Shown here: positions 20,501 through 24,853 of the stretch, in pieces
Layout of the letters: every line of letters starts with the position of its first letter
Position numbering within the stretch: the stretch's first letter is position 1
Assembly: GCA_905207515.1 (NCBI GenBank)
Contig: CAJLLK010000011.1
Location: forward strand, 1-24,862
Reading direction: 5' to 3'
Origin: an uncultured Christensenella sp.
GTDB lineage: Bacteria; Bacillota; Clostridia; Christensenellales; UBA1242
Length of the DNA stretch: 24,862 nt
Translations under genes and position numbers: made by a program
Notes under the pieces: model-generated
Database searches by the model: none
Told to the model about the DNA's origin: nothing
The model's input: the letters and a program-made list of their open reading frames with translations, nothing else

Positions 20501-23500
20501 TTGATGTAGTTCCGCTGCTTGCGACCACAAAAGGAGCTGTAAGGTCGCCAACAAACGCAAAACTTTCTCTGACAGTGTCGCCACCTCTTGTGGAACCGAC
20601 AAAAGCACCACGATAAAGGTTTGCGCTCATGACATTTGAAGAACTATAGTCACCCGTTTTGTCAGCAAGTGAATAAGCATAAACATAAGATCCAGAAATT
20701 GAGCTGCCAGTTTCTGCATAACCTGCAAGTCCGCCAGCAATGCCAGAATTGCCATTCGAAACAAACTTGTTGCTCTCGCCGTTTTCGAAGTTATAAAATT
20801 CCACTCCACTGCCTTGGATGATGTTGTAATTTATTCCAGCCAAACCGCCAAGATAGTTGTTGCTTGCAAAACTTGCAGTGATGTTCAATCCAAAAACATT
20901 GCAATCTCTCAAAGTTCCGTTGTTTGCGCCTACAATTCCGCCGACATTTGTGGCAGAAGAAGACAGCGTCGAGCCAAGATAACTTTCCGTCATTCTGTCA
21001 TAATAGACATCAATCGTCACATTTTCAATAAGCCCGTTGTTCACTCTTGCCACAAACCCGCCGTTTGTCTGATTGGTTGTGTCATTCACAGTTCCCGCAA
21101 AGGTCAAATCTCTGATCACACCTCTTTGGTCGATTGTGTCCATAAACACTTGGCTGTTGTTTGTGAATGTCAGTGTGATTGACGGGTCGTTTCCAAACAA
21201 CATTCCGCTGAAGTTGTGAGCAGACAAAGTTTCCCAACCACTCAAAGTGATGTTGTTCATAATTTGATAATATTTTGCATAGTCAATGTTTCTCAAGTCT
21301 TGTTCGCTGTAAACTCTTATTGCTGTGCCTTCACTGCTTCCGTCAGCAATTGTCACAGAAATTCTCTTGACAATGTCCTTATAATAAATTTTTTCGCCGT
21401 CATTGTTCAAGAAATAAACCGAAAATTCTTCGTTGTCTTCGTCGGCAACAAGTGCATCATACAAACTTGGCAAGTCTGAAAGCGGTCGATAGAGAGCCGT
21501 TTCCACAATTTTGCCATTTTCATCTTCAGTGTATTTATAAAGCAAAATATGATTTCCTGTTCCATATCTTTTGATCATGTCATTTGGCAAGAGATAGAGA
21601 TAGCCATAGCTTGCCGTGTCTGTGTTGATATTCAAGCTGAAAGTTTGTCCCATTGAAGAAGTCGTGATGGCAAGGTCATTTGAACTTCCGCCAATTGCGT
21701 CATAGAAATAAGTCAAGCCCGAGTCATTTGCGTCGCTTGGAGATAGAATTGTGGTGATTGTGTAGCTTCTTTCACTTTCCTGCGATGATGTGAGGTTTAA
21801 ATAAACTTCAGTGTCGCTGCATTCAACACTTTCAATTCTCTTAACATTTTTGATTGAAATCTGAATTTCGGTTTCTTTTTCAAAGCCGTTGGCGTCGCGA
21901 TAGACAATTCTCAAAATGTCTCGCACCTGAGTTTGCATATTGGTCGAATTTGCTGTTATTGTGAAGTTTAAATATCTCCCCGACCCTGAGAAAGAGATGG
22001 CGCTCAATGTGTAATATTCGTTGTTTGTGCGGTCTTGCTCAGTTGTCGGAGTGAACGAACCGTCTGCATTGCCGTTTTCAAAATAGAAGTCAACTCCATT
22101 ATAATTTTCGCCAGCGTAAACTGACTTAAACGAGAAGAAGCTCAAATCATTTGAATATGTAGGGATTTTTTCATCTGGTCGAAGCTCAATTCTGACATTG
22201 ACTTGCGACCTGCCCATGTCGAGATAGCTGAGCGTTTCGGATGTGTAAAGTTCTGTTGCGTCGACGCTTGAATTGAGATATCTGATTGAATAAAAGCTTT
22301 CAAGCGCAAAAAATCTGACAACGCTGACTTGTTCGTGTGCGTGGTTATAACCGCTGAAAACCACCGCCAAGAAACCTTTGAATTCTTTGTCCAAAAGGCT
22401 CAAATTGCCGTCAATGATTGTGAAATAATTTTCTCCAAGTTCGTTCAGATTTTGAAAATATTGAAAATAATCGCTGACAATCTCGCTCAAATTGTTGTCC
22501 GCGAACATCTGCTCTGCAAGTGCAAGCGCTTCTTCATCATCTCCGATTTGATTGATAAATCTCACCGCCGAAACAAAATCGTTTCCGTTATCAGCTTGGA
22601 AAGGTAAAAATCTGAAAGAAATCTCTTCCGCCAAAGACGCATTGTCGTGATCAAAATTCAACGCAAGCATTGCACCCGCTTCCATCATAAGCTTTGAAAG
22701 CGAAGTGTTTTGATAGTCTGCATTTGTTCCGATTGTTCCATCATCTTGCAGAACAAAGTCTTGAGAAGCTGTTTCGCTTTTGAAAACATCCGCCGAAGAA
22801 GGCTCGTTGTTGGAAACAAAAACATCGTCAAGTGGCACAAATGCCTGAATTGTCAATGGGTCAGATGTTCTGCCAGTGATGTGTTCAAACCAAAAATTGG
22901 TATAGTCGTCAAAATCATAGCCATTCAAAGTGACATCAAATTCAACAATGACATAAGTCTCGTCATCATTGTTCTGCGAATCCACAACTCGCAAATCGGA
23001 AAATTGGAAGTAAGAATTTTCGTCGGTCTGAAGTGTCAAGCCCGAAATGGTGGAAATTCCGTCAATTCTCACTCTGTAAGTCTGCGTTCTTTCCGACTGC
23101 ATATCTGAAGGCAAAAAGACAGTGGTTTCGGCTGAAATTTCATCTTCGTTCATGAAATTTGCACCCAAAGTCTCTTGGTCGGACACTTCATAAAAGTTCA
23201 TCACAACTTGTGTTTTTGCGTTTGAATTTCCGGTTGAAACAAACTCAAAAGTGACGTCGTTCAAAACTTCAAACATCTCAGCTGATGCCAAAACATAGAT
23301 TGTTGAACCATCCAAAATAGGTGTGGTCACATAAACTTCTGAGCCTTGTTCTCGTGGATTAAACTCAAGCAGTCTATTTCTATAATAAAATCTTGCAAAA
23401 GCGTCAATCGGATTTTCGTCGGAGCCAGCCAAATTTTGATTTAACAAGTCAAGGCTTGTCTGGTTTAAATTTACAGAGATATAAAATTCTTTGCCTTCAA

Positions 23501-24794
23501 TGTCAACAGTGTTTGGTGTCAAAGTTCCAACAATTCGATAGCCATTTCCGTCAACATAATCTGAAAACACATCAATTGAAGTGTTGTTTATAATGTTGCC
23601 TTCTTGATTTGTCAAATCAATGCCTGTGGCTATGTAATAAACATCCAAATTGATGGCAACGCCGTCGATTGTGCCAGTTTCGTTAAAGCTGCCGGTCATG
23701 ACGTCGTAGTTATAGTCGACATAGCCCACTCTAAGGAAAAGCACAAATTCTCCATACACATTTTTGGTGTAAGTCGAATCAAGCGCATCAATCAAAAAGT
23801 CGTAAACAACAGCGCCATCTTGATCATCAGTGTTCGTGATGGTGAAAGAGAAATAATCCAAATAATTTGACACCATTTCAAGTTGACCATTTGTGTTTCT
23901 TCCATAAACCAATGGCTGCAATGTGACTTGATAAGGTGTGTTAACTCTAATCCTACCGCTGACACTAGACAAATTTGATTCATTTCTGACAAGCTCAAAG
24001 CCAACTTGGTCAGTCAAACGATTGTTGTTTTGATAAAGATAAACCAATTCTCCAGCATCGTCCATATACATCTCGTTTATGGTGGAGTTTTCCAAAATTT
24101 CAAAATCAACTGTTTCCGTTTCACCTTTTGTGGTTTCGGTTGCTCTGATTGTTATAGAACTCAAACCATAATTTGCATTCACCAAAAGTCTGTCGTTTTG
24201 AATTTCTGCCAAAACAACATCTTCGTCGAGCAACTGTTTGACAGAATTTCCGTTTCCATCAACAATTGTCCAATCGATGTTGTAAACATTCGCTGTTTCA
24301 GGATTTACAACAAAATAATCTTCAAGCACCAATCTCTTTTCAACGCCCTTAACAGCAAAAAGATTGGTTCTGGCATCCACATTGTCATCGCTCTTTCTCG
24401 TCAAACTTTCAATAATCGTGTTCACCTGAACATAAACTGTAACGCTTTGACTGTCGTCATCTCTTGCAGTAATTTTGACTTCAGCCTCTCCACTGTTTTT
24501 GTTTTCTTTTGAAGACACAGAGATTGCATATCTGTTGTCGCCCAAACTTCTCACTGTCGGTGGATTGATAACATCATTCCCTCTGACAATTTCCGCTCTG
24601 ACGCCAGCGGTTGAATTTTCAAGTTGAACCTCAATTTCGTCAGAACCATAATTTTCAGCTTGCTCGTCATTTGTGAAAATGACAATCTCTTCATCAGTCA
24701 AAAGAGTGAGCGAAATTTTTCGTTCACAAGCTGCCAAAAGAACACCTCCCAAGAGAATAAAAACACTTAAAATTCCAAGAGCAAATTTTTTCAT
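5124..24794 (-). CDS. Giant (6,556-aa) lipid-anchored surface protein with Ig-like, GLUG beta-helix and glycine-rich regions
   Basis: One uninterrupted reading frame of 6,556 codons (about 700 kDa), ending at TGA (5124-5126). I chose ATG 24792-24794 over an in-frame ATG 20 codons upstream for two reasons: GGAGGA lies directly upstream of it, and it begins a textbook lipoprotein signal (MKKFALGILS..., lipobox LLAAC, Cys23). The farther start would also sit inside the -10 region. Order of regions: Ig-like beta-sandwiches (24-1150), first GLUG beta-helix (1152-1519), beta-rich linker (1519-2343), five more GLUG modules (2344-5045), beta-rich region (5046-6098), short beta-helix (6099-6252), glycine-rich segment (6252-6419), C-terminal tail. 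It is rich in Asn, Ser, Thr, Asp and Gly, with only about 20 Cys. There is no enzymatic motif, LPXTG or C-terminal membrane helix. It is probably exported by Sec and anchored by its N-terminal lipid as a long surface fibre; an adhesive or protective role is inferred. radC follows directly. Confidence 0.93.
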   Translation of the reverse strand: MKKFALGILSVFILLGGVLLAACERKISLTLLTDEEIVIFTNDEQAENYGSDEIEVQLENSTAGVRAEIVRGNDVINPPTVRSLGDNRYAISVSSKENKNSGEAEVKITARDDDSQSVTVYVQVNTIIESLTRKSDDNVDARTNLFAVKGVEKRLVLEDYFVVNPETANVYNIDWTIVDGNGNSVKQLLDEDVVLAEIQNDRLLVNANYGLSSITIRATETTKGETETVDFEILENSTINEMYMDDAGELVYLYQNNNRLTDQVGFELVRNESNLSSVSGRIRVNTPYQVTLQPLVYGRNTNGQLEMVSNYLDYFSFTITNTDDQDGAVVYDFLIDALDSTYTKNVYGEFVLFLRVGYVDYNYDVMTGSFNETGTIDGVAINLDVYYIATGIDLTNQEGNIINNTSIDVFSDYVDGNGYRIVGTLTPNTVDIEGKEFYISVNLNQTSLDLLNQNLAGSDENPIDAFARFYYRNRLLEFNPREQGSEVYVTTPILDGSTIYVLASAEMFEVLNDVTFEFVSTGNSNAKTQVVMNFYEVSDQETLGANFMNEDEISAETTVFLPSDMQSERTQTYRVRIDGISTISGLTLQTDENSYFQFSDLRVVDSQNNDDETYVIVEFDVTLNGYDFDDYTNFWFEHITGRTSDPLTIQAFVPLDDVFVSNNEPSSADVFKSETASQDFVLQDDGTIGTNADYQNTSLSKLMMEAGAMLALNFDHDNASLAEEISFRFLPFQADNGNDFVSAVRFINQIGDDEEALALAEQMFADNNLSEIVSDYFQYFQNLNELGENYFTIIDGNLSLLDKEFKGFLAVVFSGYNHAHEQVSVVRFFALESFYSIRYLNSSVDATELYTSETLSYLDMGRSQVNVRIELRPDEKIPTYSNDLSFFSFKSVYAGENYNGVDFYFENGNADGSFTPTTEQDRTNNEYYTLSAISFSGSGRYLNFTITANSTNMQTQVRDILRIVYRDANGFEKETEIQISIKNVKRIESVECSDTEVYLNLTSSQESERSYTITTILSPSDANDSGLTYFYDAIGGSSNDLAITTSSMGQTFSLNINTDTASYGYLYLLPNDMIKRYGTGNHILLYKYTEDENGKIVETALYRPLSDLPSLYDALVADEDNEEFSVYFLNNDGEKIYYKDIVKRISVTIADGSSEGTAIRVYSEQDLRNIDYAKYYQIMNNITLSGWETLSAHNFSGMLFGNDPSITLTFTNNSQVFMDTIDQRGVIRDLTFAGTVNDTTNQTNGGFVARVNNGLIENVTIDVYYDRMTESYLGSTLSSSATNVGGIVGANNGTLRDCNVFGLNITASFASNNYLGGLAGINYNIIQGSGVEFYNFENGESNKFVSNGNSGIAGGLAGYAETGSSISGSYVYAYSLADKTGDYSSSNVMSANLYRGAFVGSTRGGDTVRESFAFVGDLTAPFVVASSGTTSNYINSYISYINGGQVYSRIFDNKTFAYSSGQYFGSILDYELMTEADLPFEELTGSKRNFIDSLPIDVWTINGNDDVNFGFMYLTNTTQTMATDVSALTVNDNTSPMKSLYVSANQGILFVYRTTTNISDSAQNSVLTNLNTLSIADLFGITDEQASSLLLTSDSTNVVFDANYIRVVSRTTTPFEVEIHSKMDYSVSKTFQFVILNNLPQLSLSIGGLNLGNNQTIMLQKGDLNTRNVVTYLDSSIYLSGNPNPYQTQQDEYTVGFDVQNGNASDSQTYVRVIKSGNNLSLTGINNHSGNDVTYVNPYVTVEGLADEYVQALKAQTERSFGVSVYNGATSLTITDASDLTVKPAQSAGFEVVMATDNAQDNLVFTLDYHLDGQTIEITDEDLTDNQAQFLVDESLVLEVSWTKEQIAESENNYSFKSIISVSRETRHLVNKTYNFTLRINSYSQRNNLDFEKSIEFTVVPQDINAIGISVYEIESTQIRNSIVYLVPSNEVTNVLSPSSDAILAVTVDPAYANASRFTLTYTATGSGEVGTVSIARLLFNANYGYYVNTTSTSLIQNGIEVQLTEQDKTGDGVYYFRIRISGAFNTNSDLRFNVTYYNGSTLLKSVDKSLNVDYVQSADIKVNGVSTYLMPRGSQATVTVQIGLDQQLTEFYLSGNSANISLVWNRTPEIYSTYQIYTATLTAYVNATLANGKTNGVFYVNATVVSTTGLNQTPKTSFATVCLVDFAVDANNITVASSGGTAVYNGNTYDVFYSYIGDTQELRFDYPLLPEEYIYNNTNVDEVQKVEELERKKIDFLNTNSYIDEDAEYYINYRRNSETGQYEQLTLKQQLWYASSETSSSTIFNGTSIIQNDRFLIDEQNGDLMITGQRTGRQLMRLQTIVSYQGIEFVYDYYFLIVVDVWSDEEAPTQITTGAEFVEFATLSEQPDDYILMNDIVLNEYTPINTDLIDSLDGNGFTIHINSFAMPEGNALNLALFNEVTENTTLKNVRVNVHQGGHINVDVSAATGYSTINIAGFALTNNGIIYNCEVVSYYDQEYQTVQYSTNGIVVTYTLGANTDPINLTSTMGVTSMVSGFVGTNNASIMNSRVGGESFRHVVDIGGRDYLKTQQLDVFVLDGQGEVAGFVYSNGTTVVSDETGVMDGTGYISASFVDNVQIYNRMEATTSTTAGFVLYNFNNIQGSYIEGQGEAAEVYKNLTNITSMGIVAGFVYSNDGLVKNSYANIAIENSSSRTALSAGFVYMNNETGEVTLCYAACDISRLDISEMLFSGVNEDLDSLNLGTISFCYYYNQTREELTTEDRIGSGALPVSDHNQDTFYGFNFASGDETYDGIWKNTENGITLVSANTIALSNRNPVVTNNVTSFFYSRSIADADTLVTYDLSYGSENNPIIIRNAEEFAMATGRATDTEISSYKEYYNDDEVFGNYRLVNNIDLSEIDQNAENEGFVQLRTTTKTFSGLLDGNGFSVLNLNLGSSNPTESYGLFARLENAVIMNIDFTVDTVHNRQANVVGALAGIAIDSRLLSINVSPVGNQSSANTYVFGSNVVGGVVGMIFGQSKMHDINVRDIEIYSSYNGQEFNEYDSFVGQPLREFIERDNILESKISRISYAGAIAGYVDIYDQLNSDYVKFNQTLQVSDFNVVTVHVEDAIDIYGGVAGGLFGYVGNSTLIYDAGIELNAYMNLKRPSYIISRNLYAGGLIGENYGGLFAVYARYEDELQDTIETGENGYYNGKLNAEKGQQSIFSYTPNDADYNTNTNDPMFVGGLVGYMGGGYIYVGYNKLNVISHSDNTYAVGGVIGFAATNSTQFELNFITSQPQVNILLYDVYSSGDVYADGKNAVSAGIVGAMENNGGSTVLMGMKDVLAVNYYTYDGARFSGDNGGSTVSSGSYQGEYLSDRHFTVIGNILNTSSVNEETQRFDTVQILNTNLYLISSDDSMFNVLQATSTSTTADAGSYTVGGYTRVLVGQTGLNLNPYGFGVSWSGNRSIYSNILRVDSIGDANSSTMPAAYARMSTYFLPIGWTDDYWTHEENKLFPEIELLPTLDILYWDVKYTADGQLDVEYQQSMINQIQQNPFITVVLRGKVFYESPEEAGTICTDIDLTGVDFDPIENFSGTLISYYEYTNTNAMGTVSASEMSKYPGGAKVSGENVGLILDQPLFSNLSEGAIIQGVKFYLYNGQNTINFSVVENSAVMTIFRNDEIILNNNVSLKSRTIDNNEYAGLLVPRAEDTSIVNLQVKFRASETGSRVDTFNITANSSASGSSNLYFGAIVGLNSQGSSTTQVSMQQIDFVLLDEEDQEIYSTQNQTLSPININFNYGSNFASAHGGLYAGRVEKIGGSSRISMGLSRVDNVVLNISTDTNTTGDNGYFGGYVGSVSSLDSLTYSAEELREGELTSGITVMQNSSFENLYAGLAFGEIDSSTINISNNNARDAILKGSIYQANGVSTGLAQIGGIAGSVSNGSIITVQGFSIDLNVSKANEIDETYTNEFEAVKTAYGNLKPYQVTGATANFGGFFGSVNNSQTTISGTCNVTGYVDVESDNNDVSFAAGGFIGTMSGILTSNVNSENTLNISIKTAEDTTSAQTANVGGMIGNYTSESNPISINSSGARFIYTGNVLSNAKTLNFGGVIGNIAQRQSQTDSNQAVSINNTAFGGSVSVYGANIDGGNLTAGGVVGRFNDNLTGGKDPNTVFEISNCYSYGDVFVNYLQNNGTNNFDWRLANYNFGGIVGCATKMTVQNCYSLMTSFNSKTTFGQSINGNQYNVGAIVGTNAEIVNYSQNYYSSGVTMAYQTDILTDESLSDTNIDSFYGFSENYNEDYYGYSSKANGVTEGIAILDAFEDFVGNVGEVGSKLNPLDYNGNTITSSAYKLVQRTSDEQTAGENEYSIGGNSNSISWVMLSADKTIDDVISESLQNIAFVGNGYTLTRQDNKLSSEGYEKPENYNGVYARGGIVNEMSGNFSMISSLVTDLDIVADINDNNGVNAYGGIAGKTSGNAFIYATGVEGRVSVGGTSQLRLGGIVGLMNSGFINESYTDANITYRAAENGYVSGVANLQGYNAILSTYSGGQIETYINVPVYTFAYAQSNGGVTSGTETSYRTNYLANCYSYTTVVRTETNNAQDKLNYFINTNLQDDGSNQVISTFGQVFNASYDVNAFVDDNKTLNVANDMALSYNGISVADVKIGANLEDDENNQSLTTWYFSPYTNYGYASHGFAFLKNSTAFSRTKAETTEDAEETARVVQTYNYSPVDYAMVCETEDKTGFYLGVNNAGKFEQLVSSAPETTSDEMLLNFVLTHDIDMQKFNTVSLGQTVKFATLDGNNRTLNFENASSVTFGLFRDLTGNVENLRITNYNTNNVTSDFGTLATTMTGNLSNVTVTGDATTRGNVAGGVVGTLNGNATGVEALVNITSSGSSSILGGVVGRLESGIVSHSSNSGMLVNESDNGSVGVQTTVKSVSNQGNVTEDITAITGGVVGLANAGTTIIDSYNANAVLSGFTTSDETNNVAGGVVGYSSGATISNSYNTGFVGAGNYSGSGKNFAGGIVGYGTASTNISNCANDAQVEALGSMNSGNYSLTVGEPVGSENQSATKEPGSLTYTYTMTYNLNDERQVFAYGIGFLGAESGDGSISDSYSSTENIKNDGNIGQYVEEQTMTFDRQAVLDNDNGDLPFYGSFQVGADTYVNGYDSYGMPARIYRTDTITRTYGHIDTALSTVAAQRAALAEENSIAAVTNDADYEGAYGWEGRFYAYVNVKNGTYAPTAKSEAAGRYIRPDLQDLLLAQTTDYYASVEFSGYDEVLKDETTIGLVGYVSTSNNEVIENSSEIDVDGNISNINQALEDYSGALEQTTIAGEITGIVRSGDNMLAVCAPIQYTGTVTINCDTINADIDSLTKDDFEISVEELTQPQITQINSFLPSGNEVEIEFTLYFATDPGYSTVDITVNYTTKPQSVLLGKNNVIDENGNYKIKLEDDYGSYLNSSYFVEGDPQENWVYGLLGTYQSQVSASTESASVDLSGYSINYSIEDGAYISINSNVFNSLLRELGVENLNGVNLQFMISSNIQSNVNVYANVDNLNNNSVSGKVAGETPTNRTETFDGYEDSTLAGMGFLASDFVEGTYDRTFDLSQINNEIGDRGGSRIVFGDENYNIQYNGSGWIVGANNVPNINLEISGTTLTITSTGGTSVNTFVTEMLNSQIYYNLKDDQITLGESLQGGQILSLDSNLGVRSNYSAMSSDNRFTAGDETTFASYVDTDLTNDYNFESETGLTTHTFFGMNFYSIDVEFSFTQTEDSAIDLVNTSGQPLAFELSTANGYYMQSFLEAGGSIDISGLAGGTVDIDYHFDLDYTLQETNLSIVPGQDRYVVSDLLDEDDSVIGQQLDFATNYPEGYDYTFTKGVEENPVTNTDETYFRTVKSYSIVESDGISGTSYSSTYTIFESGIVVVEYSNVTTTMTDTSQTDKINIADVAKYIIDGSNIHQYKSPTTSTQSSTEQGFTYTRDTINWGNHELDSNLQLANVMSFKEGLSDPDLIIGYFDETTVVVTKPLGSTEYYSFSYLEEDNQEKVNVNITTQEIVNAILENQNVSLTQGLAKSETIDVSNRPYEFVDGTFSVSLQENSGYTIQSPDIVGGTEYTISADSYNEQTYYYTWEAEYSQESTIEKSAQSEELIDYAYIIFENDFALEDEITFNSNNKFINGKGHNIKFSDNKSLFGTTENSILNLNIVGLMDLSVGVLYSDIAMAIDGASSIDIELKNLMLYGNMRNVSYRANAVGSLMSQTTITPKIENVVSHVSIVGDEIRNNSGVTINDYFGKNYISQNLLISGNGANGENGQDGQVTENSSSLLGQNGGYGFSGGRIVVANNFEGIVRVGHAGYGGYGGNGGNGYFYGTSAQSRALGGGGGGSYGANGQNRELEITTVAEIPINNSPTTLTNRVICSEQFGGNGGIGGFGRIDTRMNNFWTSGTSGTAGGATSGDSGTNGASSASWMHTSGAGTTKEGTAFGSTDILPFYRDGKITFNNGIRMPWNVESDTVYDAAVENLYEGNVMSKYGSVIVNGLIENDYEKVYYYSHVDMDLHFIGGWKGEQSRKVIWTNCDNINSGGSFAASSEETVNVSIATS
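5540..6499 (-). other. C-terminal beta-helix plus glycine-rich segment of the giant protein
   Basis: A last short beta-helix (residues about 6099-6252; FENDFALEDEITF, KFINGKGHNIKF, SLFGTTENSILNLNI) is followed by about 165 residues that are strikingly Gly-rich. These include GANGENGQDGQ (four G-X-Y triplets), LLGQNGGYGFSGGR, HAGYGGYGGNGGNG, LGGGGGGSYGANGQ, GGNGGIGGFG and TSGTSGTAGGATSGDSGTNG. The spacing suits polyglycine-II-type packing known from some phage-tail adhesins, though no homology to those is claimed. The 9-bp unit gccaccata is tandemly repeated at 5844-5861. Confidence 0.7.
6500..9659 (-). other. Beta-rich region without GLUG motifs in the giant protein
   Basis: Residues about 5046-6098. 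I recognise no named domain. The sequence is full of beta-strand-like Thr/Tyr/Val stretches, for example STVDITVNYTTKP and NLEISGTTLTITSTGG, and looks like several unassigned Ig-like or similar sandwiches. Parts are clearly more AT-rich than the GLUG modules (see findings). Many Tyr-rich strands (EQTYYYTWEAEYSQ) lie near its end. Confidence 0.5.
9660..10744 (-). other. GLUG beta-helix module VI of the giant protein
   Basis: Residues about 4684-5045 hold the cleanest repeats in the protein: AGGVVGTLNG, LGGVVGRLESG, TGGVVGLANAG, AGGVVGYSSG and AGGIVGYGTA. Their GG codons end at 10307, 10220, 10061, 9953 and 9851, so successive motifs are 29, 53, 36 and 34 residues apart. The opening has FVLTHDIDMQKF and ATLDGNNRTLNF. 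The coding DNA is also similar: 21 bp at 10297-10317 and 9943-9963 (AGGVVG) match at 20 positions. Confidence 0.82.
10745..11940 (-). other. GLUG beta-helix module V of the giant protein
   Basis: Residues about 4285-4684. It begins near LNPLDYNGNTITSSAYKLV, includes NIAFVGNGYTLTRQD and ARGGIVNEMSG, then YGGIAGKTSG and LGGIVGLMNSG. It ends in a Tyr/Asn-rich stretch (SYRTNYLANCYSYTTV onward) with few motifs, which may be a loop or a degenerate coil. Confidence 0.65.
11941..14290 (-). other. GLUG beta-helix module IV of the giant protein
   Basis: Residues about 3502-4285, the longest module. After VVLRGKVFY and TDIDLTGVDFDPIENFSGTL it contains about ten GLUG-like motifs: FGAIVGLNSQG, FGGYVGSVSS, IGGIAGSVSNG, FGGFFGSVNN, AGGFIGTMSG, VGGMIGNYTS, FGGVIGNIAQ, AGGVVGRFND, FGGIVGCATK, VGAIVGTNAE. 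A four-residue FGG/VGG lead recurs, giving a more regular rhythm than in modules I and II. Confidence 0.8.
14291..16326 (-). other. GLUG beta-helix module III of the giant protein
   Basis: Residues about 2823-3502. Lead-in ENNPIIIRNAEEFAMATG, then YRLVNNIDLSEI and FSGLLDGNGFSVLNLNL, which is very close to the standard opening of GLUG proteins. Motifs include VGALAGIA, VGGVVGMIFG, AGAIAGYV, AGGLFGYVGN, AGGLIGENYGG, VGGLVGYMGGG and VGGVIGFAA. It closes with PIGWTDDYW and NKLFPEIELLP, the typical 'W....p.l' module end. Confidence 0.8.
16400..17765 (-). other. GLUG beta-helix module II of the giant protein
   Basis: Residues about 2344-2799. Lead-in APTQITTGAEFVEFATLSE, then DYILMNDIVLNEYTPI and DSLDGNGFTIHI (the 'fdGnGhtI' signature of this fold). 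The motifs are degenerate versions (IAGFALTNNG, VSGFVGTNNA, VAGFVYSNG, TAGFVLYNF, VAGFVYSNDG, SAGFVYMNN), with AGFV in place of GGLVG. The module ends with GIWKNTENGITLV. Confidence 0.75.
20240..21340 (-). other. GLUG beta-helix module I of the giant protein
   Basis: Residues about 1152-1519. It opens like other GLUG modules (GTAIRVYSEQDLRNI, then YYQIMNNITLSGW, a form of the usual 'ylxxDIdls' lead-in). It carries VGGIVGANNG, LGGLAGINYN, AGGLAGYAETG and RGAFVGSTRGG, each followed by a strand and a Ser/Cys turn (NGTLRDCNV, SSISGSYVY). GLUG motifs are short repeats of right-handed beta-helix surface proteins. A beta-rich region without GLUG motifs (17766-20239, residues about 1519-2343) separates it from module II. 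Confidence 0.75.
21341..24725 (-). other. N-terminal Ig-like beta-sandwich region of the giant protein
   Basis: Residues 24 to about 1150 are alternating beta-strand sequence without GLUG motifs. The first ~110 residues resemble a bacterial Ig-like repeat, ending in strands such as GEAEVKITARDD and SVTVYVQV. Around residues 979-1039 the sequence VKRIESVECSDTEVYL followed by ITTILSPSDANDSGLTYFY matches the usual Big_2-like pattern (V..I.L....L.L, then ...SPSDA...LT). This region probably forms the stalk next to the membrane. Individual domain borders cannot be drawn from sequence alone. Confidence 0.6.
24726..24794 (-). other. Lipoprotein signal peptide and lipobox of the giant protein
   Basis: Residues 1-23: KK, a hydrophobic core of about 17 residues, then Leu20-Ala21-Ala22-Cys23. 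This is a canonical signal peptidase II site; Cys23 would be diacylated after export. Glu24 and Arg25 follow at the mature N-terminus. No second anchor is present at the C-terminus. Confidence 0.92.
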
Positions 24795-24814
24795 GTGTCC
24801 TCCAAAATTAATAT

Positions 24815-24827
24815 CTGCAAATTGCAG
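24815..24827. promoter_or_regulatory. Palindrome in the leader of the giant gene
   Basis: CTGCAAATTGCAG is a perfect 6-bp inverted repeat around a single central base. It lies between the -10 element and the ribosome binding site. As DNA it would suit a dimeric repressor; as RNA the one-base centre makes only a poor hairpin, so an operator is the more likely reading. The regulator is unknown. Confidence 0.35.
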
Positions 24828-24844
24828 GTTTTTATATATTATAT

Positions 24845-24853
24845 ATTTTAACA
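24845..24853 (-). promoter_or_regulatory. Extended -10 element of the giant gene promoter
   Basis: TGTTAAAAT on the minus strand (TG-n-TAAAAT) gives a start near 24838 and a leader of about 45 nt. The matching -35 region would lie just outside the window. A perfect TATAAT at 24838-24843 is an alternative -10 for a start slightly downstream. The Shine-Dalgarno site GGAGGA lies just upstream of the ATG. Confidence 0.55.

Noticed and set aside
9660..21340. Recurring acaacgccgcc-like strings as a possible CRISPR or DNA repeat array
   Set aside because: They are in-frame codons for GGVVG motifs at uneven spacing; there are no constant repeats and unique spacers.
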